From an uncultured Gammaproteobacteria bacterium (GTDB lineage Bacteria > Pseudomonadota > Gammaproteobacteria > Arenicellales > JAANXG01): 64,000 nucleotides of DNA. The position numbers were made by a program, and so were the translations under genes. Position 1 is the first letter of the stretch; the number at the start of each line of letters is the position of its first letter. This document shows positions 53,006 through 62,700 of the stretch, in pieces. The notes under the pieces were generated by a model. That model ran no database searches and was not told where the DNA came from. It saw nothing but the letters and a program-made list of their open reading frames with translations. The stretch spans positions 19,555 through 83,554 of the forward strand of contig CAMYKK010000016.1 of NCBI GenBank assembly GCA_947258975.1, read 5' to 3'.

Positions 53006-54349
53006 ATGTGGGTATTGCGCATTTGGGATGTGCGCACGCCGCGATTCGGCTTGATTGCGATGATCGTCCTGGTGTCCGCGTGCACGTCGCTCCAGGATAC
53101 GTACTACCCACCGCAGCAACCTGGCGCCGAGTATGACTCGCTGTATCCACAGTACATCCAGTTATGCGCGGTCAGTCAGATCCGCGCCAGATTCGCCACG
53201 AAGGGCGGCAGTGCCGGCCATGCCGTTATGTATCTCAATGGTGCATGCAAGGACAATGCCTACCCTTACCCCCGCATCAAATTGTGCGCGGAGGATTCAC
53301 GACAAACGGGCGTCGGCATCAGTGTCAACAAGACGTTCAAAAACGTCAACTGGATGGCCGTCCCGGGGAAGGCGTTGTTTTTTCATGGCAACCTCAAACC
53401 GGGTGAATTTCTCGAGACTGAACAGGTCCGCGCGACGATACGATATGCAGCGGATGAAGACGTTTTTGAAGGGATAAAAATCCATGAGCAATATGAGCCC
53501 CCCAGCGACGACGAATCGGCGTTGGAAACACTCCTCGCGTCGGAAACGCTGGGCACCGATTTCGCGCTCACCTTCGGCCGCAATGTCTACTGCGCCAATG
53601 TGCCGGTTAGCGAGCCGGTACTGAGCGACATCGTCGATTATCTGAACGGCCTGAACGACCAGTACGCACGCGGCGAGGCGACCTACAACTGGAGCGGGTA
53701 CAGCGATAACTGCGTGCATACCTTGCGCAACGCACTGGCGGCCGGCAGTGTCTGGCCGCCAAAATCGATCAACCAGATCAAACTTTTACAGCTGTTTCAC
53801 TTGGCGGTACCGGCCAATGAATTCGCAGAACTGGCGTTTCGCGCCAACCGGTTCAAGATCGAGGATTTCGAACGCGTCTACCAGGACCCGCACATGCGCG
53901 AGGCGCTGCTGCGCTACGGATGGCTCCCTGCCCGCCATGGTGCAATACTGGAATATATCCCGGTACATCAGAACAACGTACTTTACGATATTCGCTACCG
54001 GATCTTCGTCTTACAGGCGCCTCTATTGCGACTCAAGAGCCGCCGAATCGGAAAGATGTTCGTTGACATGCGCTACACGCACGTGGAAGCAAACCTGCGT
54101 TATTACCAAAGCCTCTACGCCAAGATCCTGCATGAGCGGCCGCCGGATTGGGGCGAGGTTCCCGAGGGAGACGACCGTTCGTTGGTGCGCCGGGCCTATT
54201 ATCGATACATCGATGCACAGCTGGCTGACGTTGAACGAAAGCTGCAACAACTCAGTGTTTCTCCCCATAGGAGCAAACACCCGCTCCAAGCGGTAACCGG
54301 TATCGAACGATTCAGGAAAAATAAAAGTCAGAGTTTGCCAATAAAATAG
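53006..54349 (+). CDS. Unrecognised putative lipoprotein with possible Cys/His peptidase-like residues
   Basis: I do not recognise this protein (447 residues from 53006). The N-terminus from MWVLRIWDVRTPRFG has a hydrophobic core and lipobox LVSAC, suggesting a lipid-anchored periplasmic protein. Later features are GHAVMYLNGAC (about residues 77-87), paired cysteines, and GYSDNCVHTLRNALAAG (about residue 230). A His in a GH-turn followed much later by an NC motif resembles circularly permuted NlpC/P60 or DUF4105-type hydrolases, but this is a guess. The C-terminal third is helical and basic. The GTG at 52934 is an alternative start; neither has a clear ribosome site. Confidence 0.7.
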   Translation: MWVLRIWDVRTPRFGLIAMIVLVSACTSLQDTYYPPQQPGAEYDSLYPQYIQLCAVSQIRARFATKGGSAGHAVMYLNGACKDNAYPYPRIKLCAEDSRQTGVGISVNKTFKNVNWMAVPGKALFFHGNLKPGEFLETEQVRATIRYAADEDVFEGIKIHEQYEPPSDDESALETLLASETLGTDFALTFGRNVYCANVPVSEPVLSDIVDYLNGLNDQYARGEATYNWSGYSDNCVHTLRNALAAGSVWPPKSINQIKLLQLFHLAVPANEFAELAFRANRFKIEDFERVYQDPHMREALLRYGWLPARHGAILEYIPVHQNNVLYDIRYRIFVLQAPLLRLKSRRIGKMFVDMRYTHVEANLRYYQSLYAKILHERPPDWGEVPEGDDRSLVRRAYYRYIDAQLADVERKLQQLSVSPHRSKHPLQAVTGIERFRKNKSQSLPIK

Positions 54350-54373
54350 CACTAATGAATTGCAGGACACTCC

Positions 54374-55303
54374 TCACATGAACTGAATCTCCTCCCGCAT
54401 TCTGCGCCGGGTCTTCGCGTCGGGGAATCGGCCGTACGCGGTGCCAAGGTTTTCGCGCAGGTGTTTGGGGTTGGTGGTTTCGGTCAGTACGCAGGTGACG
54501 GCGGGATGGGAAAGAATGTACTTCAGTGAAAACTGCGCCCAGCTGTGGCAGTCGAATGCTGTGGCCCATTCCGGCAGCGCGATATCGCGCACGCGGGAGA
54601 AGTAACCGCCATTCATGAACGGGCGGTTGATCAGCACCGCGATCCCCAAATCAGCGGCCAGCGGCAGCACGCTCGACTCCGCGTGGGTTTCCGCGACCGA
54701 ATAATTCACCTGTATGAAATCCGGCCGCTCACCGCGCATAAAACGCATCATCGCCTCGTGGTGGCGATCGGATGAAACCGTCGCGCCGATATAACGCGCC
54801 TTACCCGCGTCCTGCCACTCCTTTAGGATTGGCCACTGGGTCTTGAGGTCCCGGAGGCTGATTACCTGGATCAAATCAGAGGTCTTACCGTACAGCCGCC
54901 GCGTGCGTTCCAGCATTTCCCTTCCGGCCTCGGCCCCCACCGCGTCTACCTTGGTGGCCAGGAACAGATCCTTCACCATGCCGTCGGCCTGGAGTGCCTC
55001 GCCGGTCAGCTTGTCCAACGCGGCGTTGCGCGACCAGGTATCCACCACTGTGCCACCGCCGTCGAGCAGGGTTCGCAACAGCAACTTGAATCCGGCGGTT
55101 CCGCGCTCTGCGAGTTGCAACACCGCCTTGGTGGAGCCCAGCCCGATTATCGGCAACTGCTCGCCGGTTTTCGGGATCGGGCGCGCCGGATAGGCAGACT
55201 GCGCGACTGTGCTCGCGGGCAAGAAAGGCACAGCGGTCCAGGCCGCGGTACGGATCAGAAAATCGCGGCGCGATAACAACGTGCGTCGACCCTTGCGTAT
55301 CAT
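54374..55303 (-). CDS. Tat-exported aldo/keto-reductase-like protein
   Basis: A 309-residue protein with a twin-arginine signal (LLSRRDFLIRTAAWTAVPFLPAS) and an AKR barrel: LPIIGLGSTKAV, GTVVDTW, FLATKVD, RYIGATVSS, FIQVNYSVAE, VLINRPF and SLKYILSHPAVTCVLTETTNPKHLREN. The catalytic Asp and Lys are present, but the Tyr expected five residues after the Asp is Asn (DTWSRN), and the His expected in the QxH strand is absent (DLIQVISLRD). It may not be a normal oxidoreductase. The ATG at 55303 is chosen because the signal begins there; earlier starts add 44 unlike residues. Confidence 0.87.
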   Translation of the reverse strand: MIRKGRRTLLSRRDFLIRTAAWTAVPFLPASTVAQSAYPARPIPKTGEQLPIIGLGSTKAVLQLAERGTAGFKLLLRTLLDGGGTVVDTWSRNAALDKLTGEALQADGMVKDLFLATKVDAVGAEAGREMLERTRRLYGKTSDLIQVISLRDLKTQWPILKEWQDAGKARYIGATVSSDRHHEAMMRFMRGERPDFIQVNYSVAETHAESSVLPLAADLGIAVLINRPFMNGGYFSRVRDIALPEWATAFDCHSWAQFSLKYILSHPAVTCVLTETTNPKHLRENLGTAYGRFPDAKTRRRMREEIQFM

Positions 55304-55663
55304 GTATAGCCCCGATTGTGACCCGTCGATTCCGGCATGATACACCAGCTCGGATGACGATTCTGGAACCGGAGACCGGATCCCGTAGAAAGGTTGCGAC
55401 AGGCTGGTTACCCTTCCACTGCCACGACCTTGCAATAATTCCGCGCAAGCGTGACTCGAAATGACAGCAGCGGATCCAAACGGGTTGGTGTCGCTTACGT
55501 ATTGGTCATATTACATTGGCAGAATTGAGTACCATTGCAAGGTGCTTGTTAGCCGACGGGCGGATACTCTGAGCGGATCGAGGACGATGTGACGACGATA
55601 TAATCAATTCGCAACATGCCTTCATGGTATGTATTTCAATCACGATCAATCTCGTCAACTTAA
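55304..55663. other. Divergent intergenic region upstream of glrK
   Basis: 360 bases. In enterobacteria the glmY small RNA lies upstream of glrK; here I see no correctly spaced sigma-54 -24/-12 pair and no TGTC-N10-GACA site, so there is no support for glmY. Confidence 0.45.
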
Positions 55664-57103
55664 ATGTATTTGTTCTCTTCGAGACCCAAGTCGATGTTGG
55701 GCCTGGTTCTGTTGGGTTTTTCCGTGGTCGCACTTCCCCCGATTATCGCGGCGATTCGAGCGGCCGCGTACGTTAACGATCTGTCCGTTCGTAGCGAGGA
55801 TCTGGTTGCGGAGGGCTTGAAACTCATCACTGAGGGCGAGTTGTTGAGCGAGCAGTTTACTGCTATGGAGCGGAATGCGCGACAATATCGTGTTCTCGAC
55901 GATGATTCGCTGTTGCAACTATACGACGAAAAACACTCGCGATTTGTGGACAGTGTAAACGTTCTACTTGGTCTGAGTAAGACCCAGGCAATGCGGCAAC
56001 GCTTGGACCGCATGAAGAGTGACGCTCAGAGTATAGCGTTGGCATTGCGGAAGAATGCGCCCGACTCCGTTCAAGTAGATGAGGCGCTGCAGTCGTTTCC
56101 CGATCTTCACGGCATGTCTGATGATTATCTGGTAGAAAGCCGCCGCTATATCAATAACCAACTCCACACACTGAGGGAGACAGCGCACCGCACTCGCCAG
56201 AGTCTCGCCTGGCAGGGAACCGCGTTGGTGTTCGGCACACTGGCTCTGGTGGTGTTCTTTGCCCGCCTCATTGTGAAGCCCATCCGCCAGACGGGCACCG
56301 CGATTCGACAGTTTGGTGACGGCGGTTTTAATCAACCGATCAGGATCAACGGACCACCGGAAATAGCGAATTTGGGGCGGGAATTAGAATGGTTACGGCG
56401 CCGTTTGAACACCTTGGAGCAGACCAAAGGTAAATTCTTGCGGCACATGTCGCATGAATTGAAGACGCCCCTCGCGAGCATCCGTGAGGGGACGGAACTG
56501 CTCATAGATGGGACGGCCGGACAACTTAATACCACTCAGCATGAGGTGGCCAGCATACTAAAAAACAACGGTCTGGAACTTCAGAGCATGATTGAGAACC
56601 TCTTAAACTTCAGTTCACAACAGGCCATGGAGGACTCGTTAAAGCTCACGGAATTCAAACTGAGCCGGATCATCAATGAGATTCGAGAAAATCATCATTT
56701 GAGTTTAGTCGGGAAACAGATTCGTTGGGATGTGCAAGGGAAAGATATCACCTTGATTGCTGATCGCGACAGGATTCGCGCAGCTTTGGATAATCTCGTA
56801 TCAAACGCGATCCGATTTTCACCGGATGCCGGTACGGTGAGCATTCATGTTCATCTTGATCAACACGACTACTCAGTTGAAGTATCGGACCAGGGACCTG
56901 GAATAAACGAGGTAGATGAAGAACTGATTTTTGAGCCCTTTTTCCAGGGCAGGAAACCGGGACATGGGCATCTGCGAGGTACCGGGCTCGGCCTCTCGGT
57001 GGCGCGGGAATGTATAGAATCCCACGGTGGAACCATCGAGCTCGTTAAAGATCGTGATGTCGGCGCTTGTTTCCGGATTACGCTTTCGAGATATGAAAAG
57101 TAA
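55664..57103 (+). CDS. glrK: GlrK/QseE-family sensor histidine kinase
   Basis: A 479-residue inner membrane kinase. Two spans (SMLGLVLLGFSVVALPPIIAAI and LAWQGTALVFGTLALVVFFARLIV) enclose a helical periplasmic sensor at residues 35-180. A HAMP-like linker (PIRQTGTAIRQFGDGGFNQPI) leads to the kinase core: phospho-His in HMSHELKTPLASI, N-box LDNLVSNAIRFS, G-boxes DQGPGI and GTGLGLSV. The signals that GlrK responds to involve the cell envelope in enterobacteria. It is the first gene of the glrK-qseG-like-glrR operon. Confidence 0.91.
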   Translation: MYLFSSRPKSMLGLVLLGFSVVALPPIIAAIRAAAYVNDLSVRSEDLVAEGLKLITEGELLSEQFTAMERNARQYRVLDDDSLLQLYDEKHSRFVDSVNVLLGLSKTQAMRQRLDRMKSDAQSIALALRKNAPDSVQVDEALQSFPDLHGMSDDYLVESRRYINNQLHTLRETAHRTRQSLAWQGTALVFGTLALVVFFARLIVKPIRQTGTAIRQFGDGGFNQPIRINGPPEIANLGRELEWLRRRLNTLEQTKGKFLRHMSHELKTPLASIREGTELLIDGTAGQLNTTQHEVASILKNNGLELQSMIENLLNFSSQQAMEDSLKLTEFKLSRIINEIRENHHLSLVGKQIRWDVQGKDITLIADRDRIRAALDNLVSNAIRFSPDAGTVSIHVHLDQHDYSVEVSDQGPGINEVDEELIFEPFFQGRKPGHGHLRGTGLGLSVARECIESHGGTIELVKDRDVGACFRITLSRYEK

Positions 57104-57617
57104 GGCGGCATTACTATTGGTAGTCGGCTCGATCTGCGCTTGTGTGCGAATGACGCCCGTCGATGAGTATGTTGTCCTTAAACACAAGCTCATAGAGGCT
57201 GATGTAGAAGAGATAAGAAGAATATCGAAGCAGGTTGAAGAGCAAAATGACAACAATCCCGGTCCCGACTCGCGGATTCGAGTTGCTCTGCTTTTGTGTT
57301 CACCGCAGCGGTCGGAAGAGGAACTGATACGAGCACGGCAGATCCTTGGAGACGTATTGTCGTTTTCCAGCGCTTTGTCTCCGTCGGTGGAGGATTTCAT
57401 CGAAATTAATAGACGCGAAATCGATCAAAGGTTGTCAGCGATAAAAACGATAAGGGAGAACGCGGAGCTCGTCGAAAGCTTAGAAGACGAGCGAACGCGC
57501 CTGCGAAGCGAAATAGAATCCTTGCAGCAAAGCTTGGCGGAGACCAATAAGAAAATTAAGGCGCTGAAAAAAATAGAAGAGTCCATAGATAGACCCAACA
57601 AATTGGAGGTCCCATAA
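57093..57617 (+). CDS. QseG-like lipoprotein with C-terminal coiled coil
   Basis: A 174-residue exported protein. The signal peptide LLLVVGSICAC suggests lipidation. The body is helical, with two cysteine/charged stretches, and the C-terminus (LVESLEDERTRLRSEIESLQQ and following) is a coiled coil. The ATG at 57093 overlaps the end of glrK by 11 bases. Position between glrK and glrR matches QseG, the outer membrane lipoprotein that activates QseE in E. coli; primary sequence similarity cannot be judged by eye. Confidence 0.78.
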   Translation: MKSKAALLLVVGSICACVRMTPVDEYVVLKHKLIEADVEEIRRISKQVEEQNDNNPGPDSRIRVALLLCSPQRSEEELIRARQILGDVLSFSSALSPSVEDFIEINRREIDQRLSAIKTIRENAELVESLEDERTRLRSEIESLQQSLAETNKKIKALKKIEESIDRPNKLEVP

Positions 57618-57618
57618 T

Positions 57619-58962
57619 ATGGCTATGCCGAGCGGAAAAGTGTTGCTTGTCGATGACGATCCTGGTCTGCTGCGTCTTTTGAGCCTTCGTTTGCGTTCGT
57701 TTGGTCACGAAGTAGAGGCCGTAGGCAGCGGAAATCAGGCGCTTGCCGCATTGGATAGCTTTCGTCCGCAGACCGTAATCACTGATTTACGCATGGAGGA
57801 CATGGATGGTATCGAATTGCTCGATGCGATTCATCGCCGCCAACCTAGTCTGCCAGTCATGCTTATTACGGCCCATGGAACGATACCGGAAGCTGTTGCC
57901 GCCACACATAAAGGCGCCTTTGGTTTCCTGACCAAGCCCGTCGATAAGGAATTTCTGCACGAACAGGTCGTAAAGGCGTTGCGGGTATATGGGTCCTCGG
58001 AATTCGAGCACGACGTCTTCACGGTGGATATCGTTACACGAAGCCGGTTAATGGAAGACGTGTTGGCAAAGGCCCGATTAGTTGCCAGGTCCGATACCAG
58101 TGTTCTGATTACCGGCGAGAGTGGTACGGGCAAAGAACTTTTGGCAAAAGCGATTCATCGCGCAAGTCCTCGTGTGGACCAGGCCTTCCTCGCAATCAAT
58201 TGTGGGGCGATCCCTGAACATCTTCTCGAGTCGGAGTTGTTCGGGCACGAGAAGGGCGCCTTCACCGGCGCAACGCGGTCGCACACCGGAATTTTTCAAT
58301 CAGCGGATAAAGGCACGCTTCTATTAGACGAAATAGGTGATATGCCTTTGGACCTGCAGATGAAGCTGCTTCGCGTGTTGCAGGAGGGCGAAGTGCGCAG
58401 GGTGGGAAGTGCAAACTCAATCAGCATTGATGTCCGACTGATATCCGCGACACATCATGACCTGACCGCACGGTTGCGTGAACGGCGCTTTCGGGAGGAC
58501 CTCTACTATCGACTCAACGTCGTGCACCTGGAAATTCCACCGCTCTCGAAACGCAAAGAGGATATTCCTTTGCTGGTCTATAAGTTCCTCCAGCAATTGG
58601 CAGAGAGTCGTGACGAACCGCCCAAGTTATACTCTCCCGAAGCGATGGAGTTGTTGGTGTCGGCGGACTGGCCTGGCAATGTGCGCCATCTTTATAACGC
58701 TGTTGAAAGGAATGTGGTGTTGTCACCGGCCCGGGTTATCACTCCCCGCTTGGTTCAAGAGGCCCTGGGGAAACCGAATACGGAACTTCCATCATTCTCC
58801 GAGGCTAGACACGAGTTTGCCCGGAATTATCTGACGCAGTTACTCTCCGCGACCGGTGGGAACGTGACCAAGGCCGCCAGGATGGCAAAGCGGAATCGCA
58901 CGGATTTTTACAAACTGCTCTCCAGGACAAACATAGATCCGGCGGTGTTTAAGAATAAGTAA
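57619..58962 (+). CDS. glrR: GlrR/QseF-family sigma-54-dependent response regulator
   Basis: A 447-residue activator. Receiver domain with phosphoacceptor Asp56 (VITDLRMEDMDG), AAA+ domain with Walker A GESGTGKELLAKAI, sigma-54 contact loop GAFTGATRSH, Walker B TLLLDEIGD and arginine-finger region FREDLYYRLN. The C-terminal Fis-type helix-turn-helix reads GGNVTKAARMAKRNRTDFYKLL, close to GlrR of enterobacteria. It starts 1 base after the QseG-like gene. A GlrR-type site and a sigma-54 promoter follow immediately downstream. Confidence 0.93.
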   Translation: MAMPSGKVLLVDDDPGLLRLLSLRLRSFGHEVEAVGSGNQALAALDSFRPQTVITDLRMEDMDGIELLDAIHRRQPSLPVMLITAHGTIPEAVAATHKGAFGFLTKPVDKEFLHEQVVKALRVYGSSEFEHDVFTVDIVTRSRLMEDVLAKARLVARSDTSVLITGESGTGKELLAKAIHRASPRVDQAFLAINCGAIPEHLLESELFGHEKGAFTGATRSHTGIFQSADKGTLLLDEIGDMPLDLQMKLLRVLQEGEVRRVGSANSISIDVRLISATHHDLTARLRERRFREDLYYRLNVVHLEIPPLSKRKEDIPLLVYKFLQQLAESRDEPPKLYSPEAMELLVSADWPGNVRHLYNAVERNVVLSPARVITPRLVQEALGKPNTELPSFSEARHEFARNYLTQLLSATGGNVTKAARMAKRNRTDFYKLLSRTNIDPAVFKNK

Positions 58963-59027
58963 CAGCTGACACCGTTGCAGATCGCCGACACGATATGTGT
59001 TGCGTTCTTTGAAAAGGGGTCTTTGGG

Positions 59028-59045
59028 TGTCTTAAATTGGCGACA
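59028..59045. promoter_or_regulatory. GlrR-type binding site (TGTC-N10-GACA)
   Basis: An exact TGTC-N10-GACA, the motif bound by GlrR upstream of glmY in enterobacteria. It lies 66 bases past the glrR stop and about 75 bases before the sigma-54 promoter, a normal enhancer distance. Confidence 0.65.
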
Positions 59046-59120
59046 AGACCAACCTGGTTGGCCGGTGCGATATCGATGTTGTGCATCCCAACACCTTGAG
59101 TTACAAAGAATTAATTTGAT

Positions 59121-59136
59121 TGGCATGATCTTCGCT
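59121..59136 (+). promoter_or_regulatory. Sigma-54 (-24/-12) promoter upstream of the EF-hand gene
   Basis: TGGCATGATCTTCGCT against consensus TGGCACRNNNNTTGCW: 2 mismatches, with the essential GG and GC at the right spacing. Transcription would start near 59147, leaving a leader of about 70 bases. Confidence 0.6.
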
Positions 59137-59216
59137 AATGGATGAAGTGCGTCAGGACGAAAAATTAGTTGGGACGCCGTGAACTATTCAACTATGCAAC
59201 TTCTCAGGAGACATGT

Positions 59217-59456
59217 ATGAAAAAGCTGCTTGCGCTTGTAATCGCTGCCGCTCCCATCGTCGGCGTCATCGCCGGAGAAAAGAGCGCGATCCCGGCCTTC
59301 AAGGAACTCGATGCCGATCAGGACGGTAAGATCTCGGTGACCGAAGCCACCGCGAACCAAAAGTTCGCGAGTTTATTTAAAAAGCTGGATGTCGATCAGG
59401 ATGGTGGAATCAATGCGGCGGAATATGCAGATCTAATCAAGTCACAGACGATGTAA
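59217..59456 (+). CDS. Small secreted EF-hand calcium-binding protein
   Basis: A 79-residue protein with a signal peptide (LLALVIAAAPIVGVIAG) and two EF-hand loops, residues 32-43 (DADQDGKISVTE) and 58-69 (DVDQDGGINAAE), each with the required D-x-D-x-D-G and a terminal Glu. It should bind Ca2+ in the periplasm. The ATG at 59217 follows AGGAG; an in-frame ATG at 59169 would lack a signal start. A sigma-54 promoter and a GlrR site lie upstream, so it is probably a target of the adjacent regulator. Confidence 0.88.
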   Translation: MKKLLALVIAAAPIVGVIAGEKSAIPAFKELDADQDGKISVTEATANQKFASLFKKLDVDQDGGINAAEYADLIKSQTM

Positions 59457-59764
59457 AAAGTCGCCGCCGGAGGCGGCGCTCCCCTGCTGGCCTAACTGCT
59501 GCCGTTAGCGCCAGTACACGCCCGGGGCCACGTTGCTGTTTATGGCGTGGCTCCGGTTCTTATATGTTCCCGCGATAATGGTGCGCTGCTTCGATTAGCC
59601 CAGCTTGTTACTGCACACCGGTCTCAGACCGGTCTGGCCAGAAAATCCATCTCGTTGAGGGTGCTGCGAATCCCGCCTATGGCCATGCGGGCATCCGGGT
59701 GTACGATCTTGCGTCTTGAGCCGCGATCCTGGATTTAATATACGTGCCATGTGAAGTCTTCAGA
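59457..59764. other. Intergenic region, nothing recognised beyond a hairpin
   Basis: 308 bases between the EF-hand gene and the convergent GGDEF/EAL gene. It contains the hairpin at 59462-59478. A 63-codon frame from 59547 has no ribosome site and is left out. Confidence 0.5.
59462..59478 (+). terminator. Weak terminator-like hairpin after the EF-hand gene
   Basis: CGCCGCC-GGA-GGCGGCG stem-loop starting 5 bases after the stop. No T-run follows, so intrinsic termination is uncertain. Confidence 0.4.
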
Positions 59765-62700
59765 TCATGCGGCGGACTCGGTGGCAGTCACATAATGGGT
59801 ATGCAGCAGTTCAGAGATTTGTTCCGCGGGTAGCGCTTTGCTGAACACGAATCCTTGGAACTGAGCGCATTTGACGTCGCGCAGGAACGCTCGTTGCGTT
59901 TCGGTTTCGACGCCCTCGGCGACGACCCGCAGCCCCAGTTGTCGGGACAAGGCTACCATAGCGGAAACGATCATCTGTCCCTGTCGATCCGGCAGCGAAT
60001 CGGTGAGAAAGCCACGATCGAGTTTGAGCGAATCGACGTTCAGGTCTTTGAGGCAGCTCAATGATGAATAACCGGTACCGAAGTCATCGACTGCGAAACG
60101 GACGCCCATGTCACGCAACCGGTTTATGTTACTCGTTACGAGTTCGATATTTTCCATAACCGTCGTTTCCGTGATTTCAAGCTCGAGCTGAGCGCCGGGA
60201 AGACCGGTATTCTTGAGTATGGCCATCACCTTATCAGCGAGATCATTCCGTCGCATCTGCACGCCGGACAGGTTGACACCGATGATGAGGTCGGAGAAAC
60301 CGTGATCCAGCCACTCGCGCATCTGCTGACAGGCCGAGTGTAACGCCCATTCTCCAATCTCATTGATCACGCCCGTGCTCTCGGCGATGGGGATGAATTC
60401 ACTGGGCGGAATCGAACCGAGCTTTGGATGTTGCCAGCGTAATAACGCCTCCAACCCGCGTATCTGCATCGACTTGATATCGACTTGAGGTTGATAATGT
60501 ATCGACAGTTCACCATTCTCCAGCGCATTATGGAGTTGTGTTTCCAACCAAAGCTGCCGGTACGCGGATTTATTGATATCAGGAGAGAAGAAGCGCAGAT
60601 TGTTGCGACCGAACCGGTGTTTGGCGTCGTTGCGCGCGGCGCTGGCATTTTGCAGCAGGGCCTCGGCGCTAAAGGCATCGTGGGGATACACGCTGACGCC
60701 GGCGCTACAGGTGACGAAGATTTCGTGACCGTCTATTTCAATCCTCTGCGATAAGCTTTCGAATATCCTTTTCACAATCCAGGTAACGAGTTCGACGTCG
60801 GTGAGGTCGGTTACCAGGATGCCGAACTCGTCGCTTCCGATCCTGGAAATGCCGGAGTCTTCGCTATCGCACCCTACGAACGCCACGGTGTCTCCGGAGC
60901 GCAGAGTTTGTACCAGCCGTTCCGCCACCGTTTTGAGCAATTGATCGCCAACAACATGACCCAGGGCGTCATTTACGCGTTTGAAGGCATCTATGTCGAG
61001 AGATATAAGCGCTACCACGTCGTCGTTGCGCGAGGTGCGTGCCAGGGCTTGGTGTATTCTGTCGGCGAACAGCAGCCGGTTCGGTAATCCAGTGAGTTTG
61101 TCAATGCCTTGACCGCGTTCGGACAATTGCTTATTGAAGCCGAGTTCGCCTTCCAGCTCTGCGATGCGTTCCTGAAAGTAGCGCAGATCATTATCCCCTG
61201 CCGCACTTTTCGCGGTGTCGGCAAGGGCATCGTGATTGGGTATTGCGTTGGTATCCACATGGTTCGACGCATCTTCCGCTGAAAGACTGGGTTCCCACTC
61301 GATCACGCGGTTGCGTCCCGCCTCCTTCGCTGCGTACAGTGCCTTGTCAGCCCGATTGACTAGGTCGTGTGCATCCGGCATTTCCTCCGACAGGGAGGCG
61401 ACGCCAAAGCTTGCAGTCACTCGCATCGAGGACGTGAAGCGTATGCGCGATCCCTCCGCGATGCTGCCACGTAGCCGATCCGCGATCTCGATACCTTCCG
61501 TGATGCCCGTCTCCGGCAAAACAATACAGAATTCCTCGCCTCCGTATCGGCCCACCAGATCGGCGGGCCGCGAATTAGAGCGCAAGAACTCGGCAACGAT
61601 CTGTATGACCTTGTCGCCAGTGATATGTCCGAACTGGTCGTTGATTAATTTGAAGTGGTCGATATCCAACATGATGCACACCAGTTCCGTGTTCATGTTG
61701 AGGGCATTGTTAACTGCCGCGTCATACTTCTCTAAGAAAGCCCGCCGGTTAAGGCATCCGGTGAGAGGATCCCGGGTCGCGAGATACTCGAGTTCCAGGG
61801 TCTTATTGCGCAATTCTTCTTCCGAGCGGCGTAAATTCTTCAAGGTCTCCTTCAGTTCGGTGTGTTTCCTCTCCAGTGCGGTCATGTCGTTGAACGTGGC
61901 CAGCACGCCGCGGGTAACGTCCTTGCTGTCAAAGATGGGCGCGGTGTTCACCATGAACATGCGGCCGCTGTGTTGATCCGATTCGAATACTAGGGGGATG
62001 CCGGTCTGCGTTTCTTGTTCGTTCAAGCTGCGCAGCCACGGAAAAGCGGATTGTCCGCCCAGCCGGTCGGTATCCCAGCCCAGGCTGGAGGCCTTCAAAC
62101 CGACCAGCGCCGTGGCAGGCTGTTGTACCTTCTCCGCAAAGGCGTCATTGGCGAGGATGATGTGCTCCTTCTCGTCCATGAGCAACAGACCTTCGGCCAA
62201 AGCGTTAAACGCGGATCGGACCCGCTCTGGAATCGCCGAACCGGGATCGAGTTCCCGCAGCGCTTTTCTGATGAAAATCCAATAAATGCAGAAACCGAAT
62301 CCGGCCACGAACAGCATTAATCCGATCGATGATTGGGTGATCGAATCCAAAAACGTCCCGGTTATCGGGGCAAAGGCTATTTCAACCGTTCCCCAGCGGG
62401 TGTCGCCGTTGAAAATGGGAACCTGGACCCGATTCGCCGTGGATTGGTCCTGTGGAAGTTCCTCGTTCCAGTTCTCGCTGTGATCACCCGCCTCGGCCAG
62501 CAGCCCACCTTCCGTATCCCGCACTGCCACCGACAAGACATCGGCATTGCGTTCCACCATGGCGCGCAACGTGCCTTCCACAGAATCCATACCCGTGCCG
62601 CCCACGACCGACGAGATATGAATGGCGAGATATTCACAGAATTTTCGCCTCCCCTCAATCAGTCCGCTGCGCTCATCCGGCGACAAACCGGCGAGATCAC

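Noticed and set aside
55500..55560. Sigma-54-like TTGGCAG ... TTGCA upstream of glrK (as for glmY)
   Set aside because: The two boxes are too far apart: 13 bases where about 6 are needed between TGGCA and TTGC.
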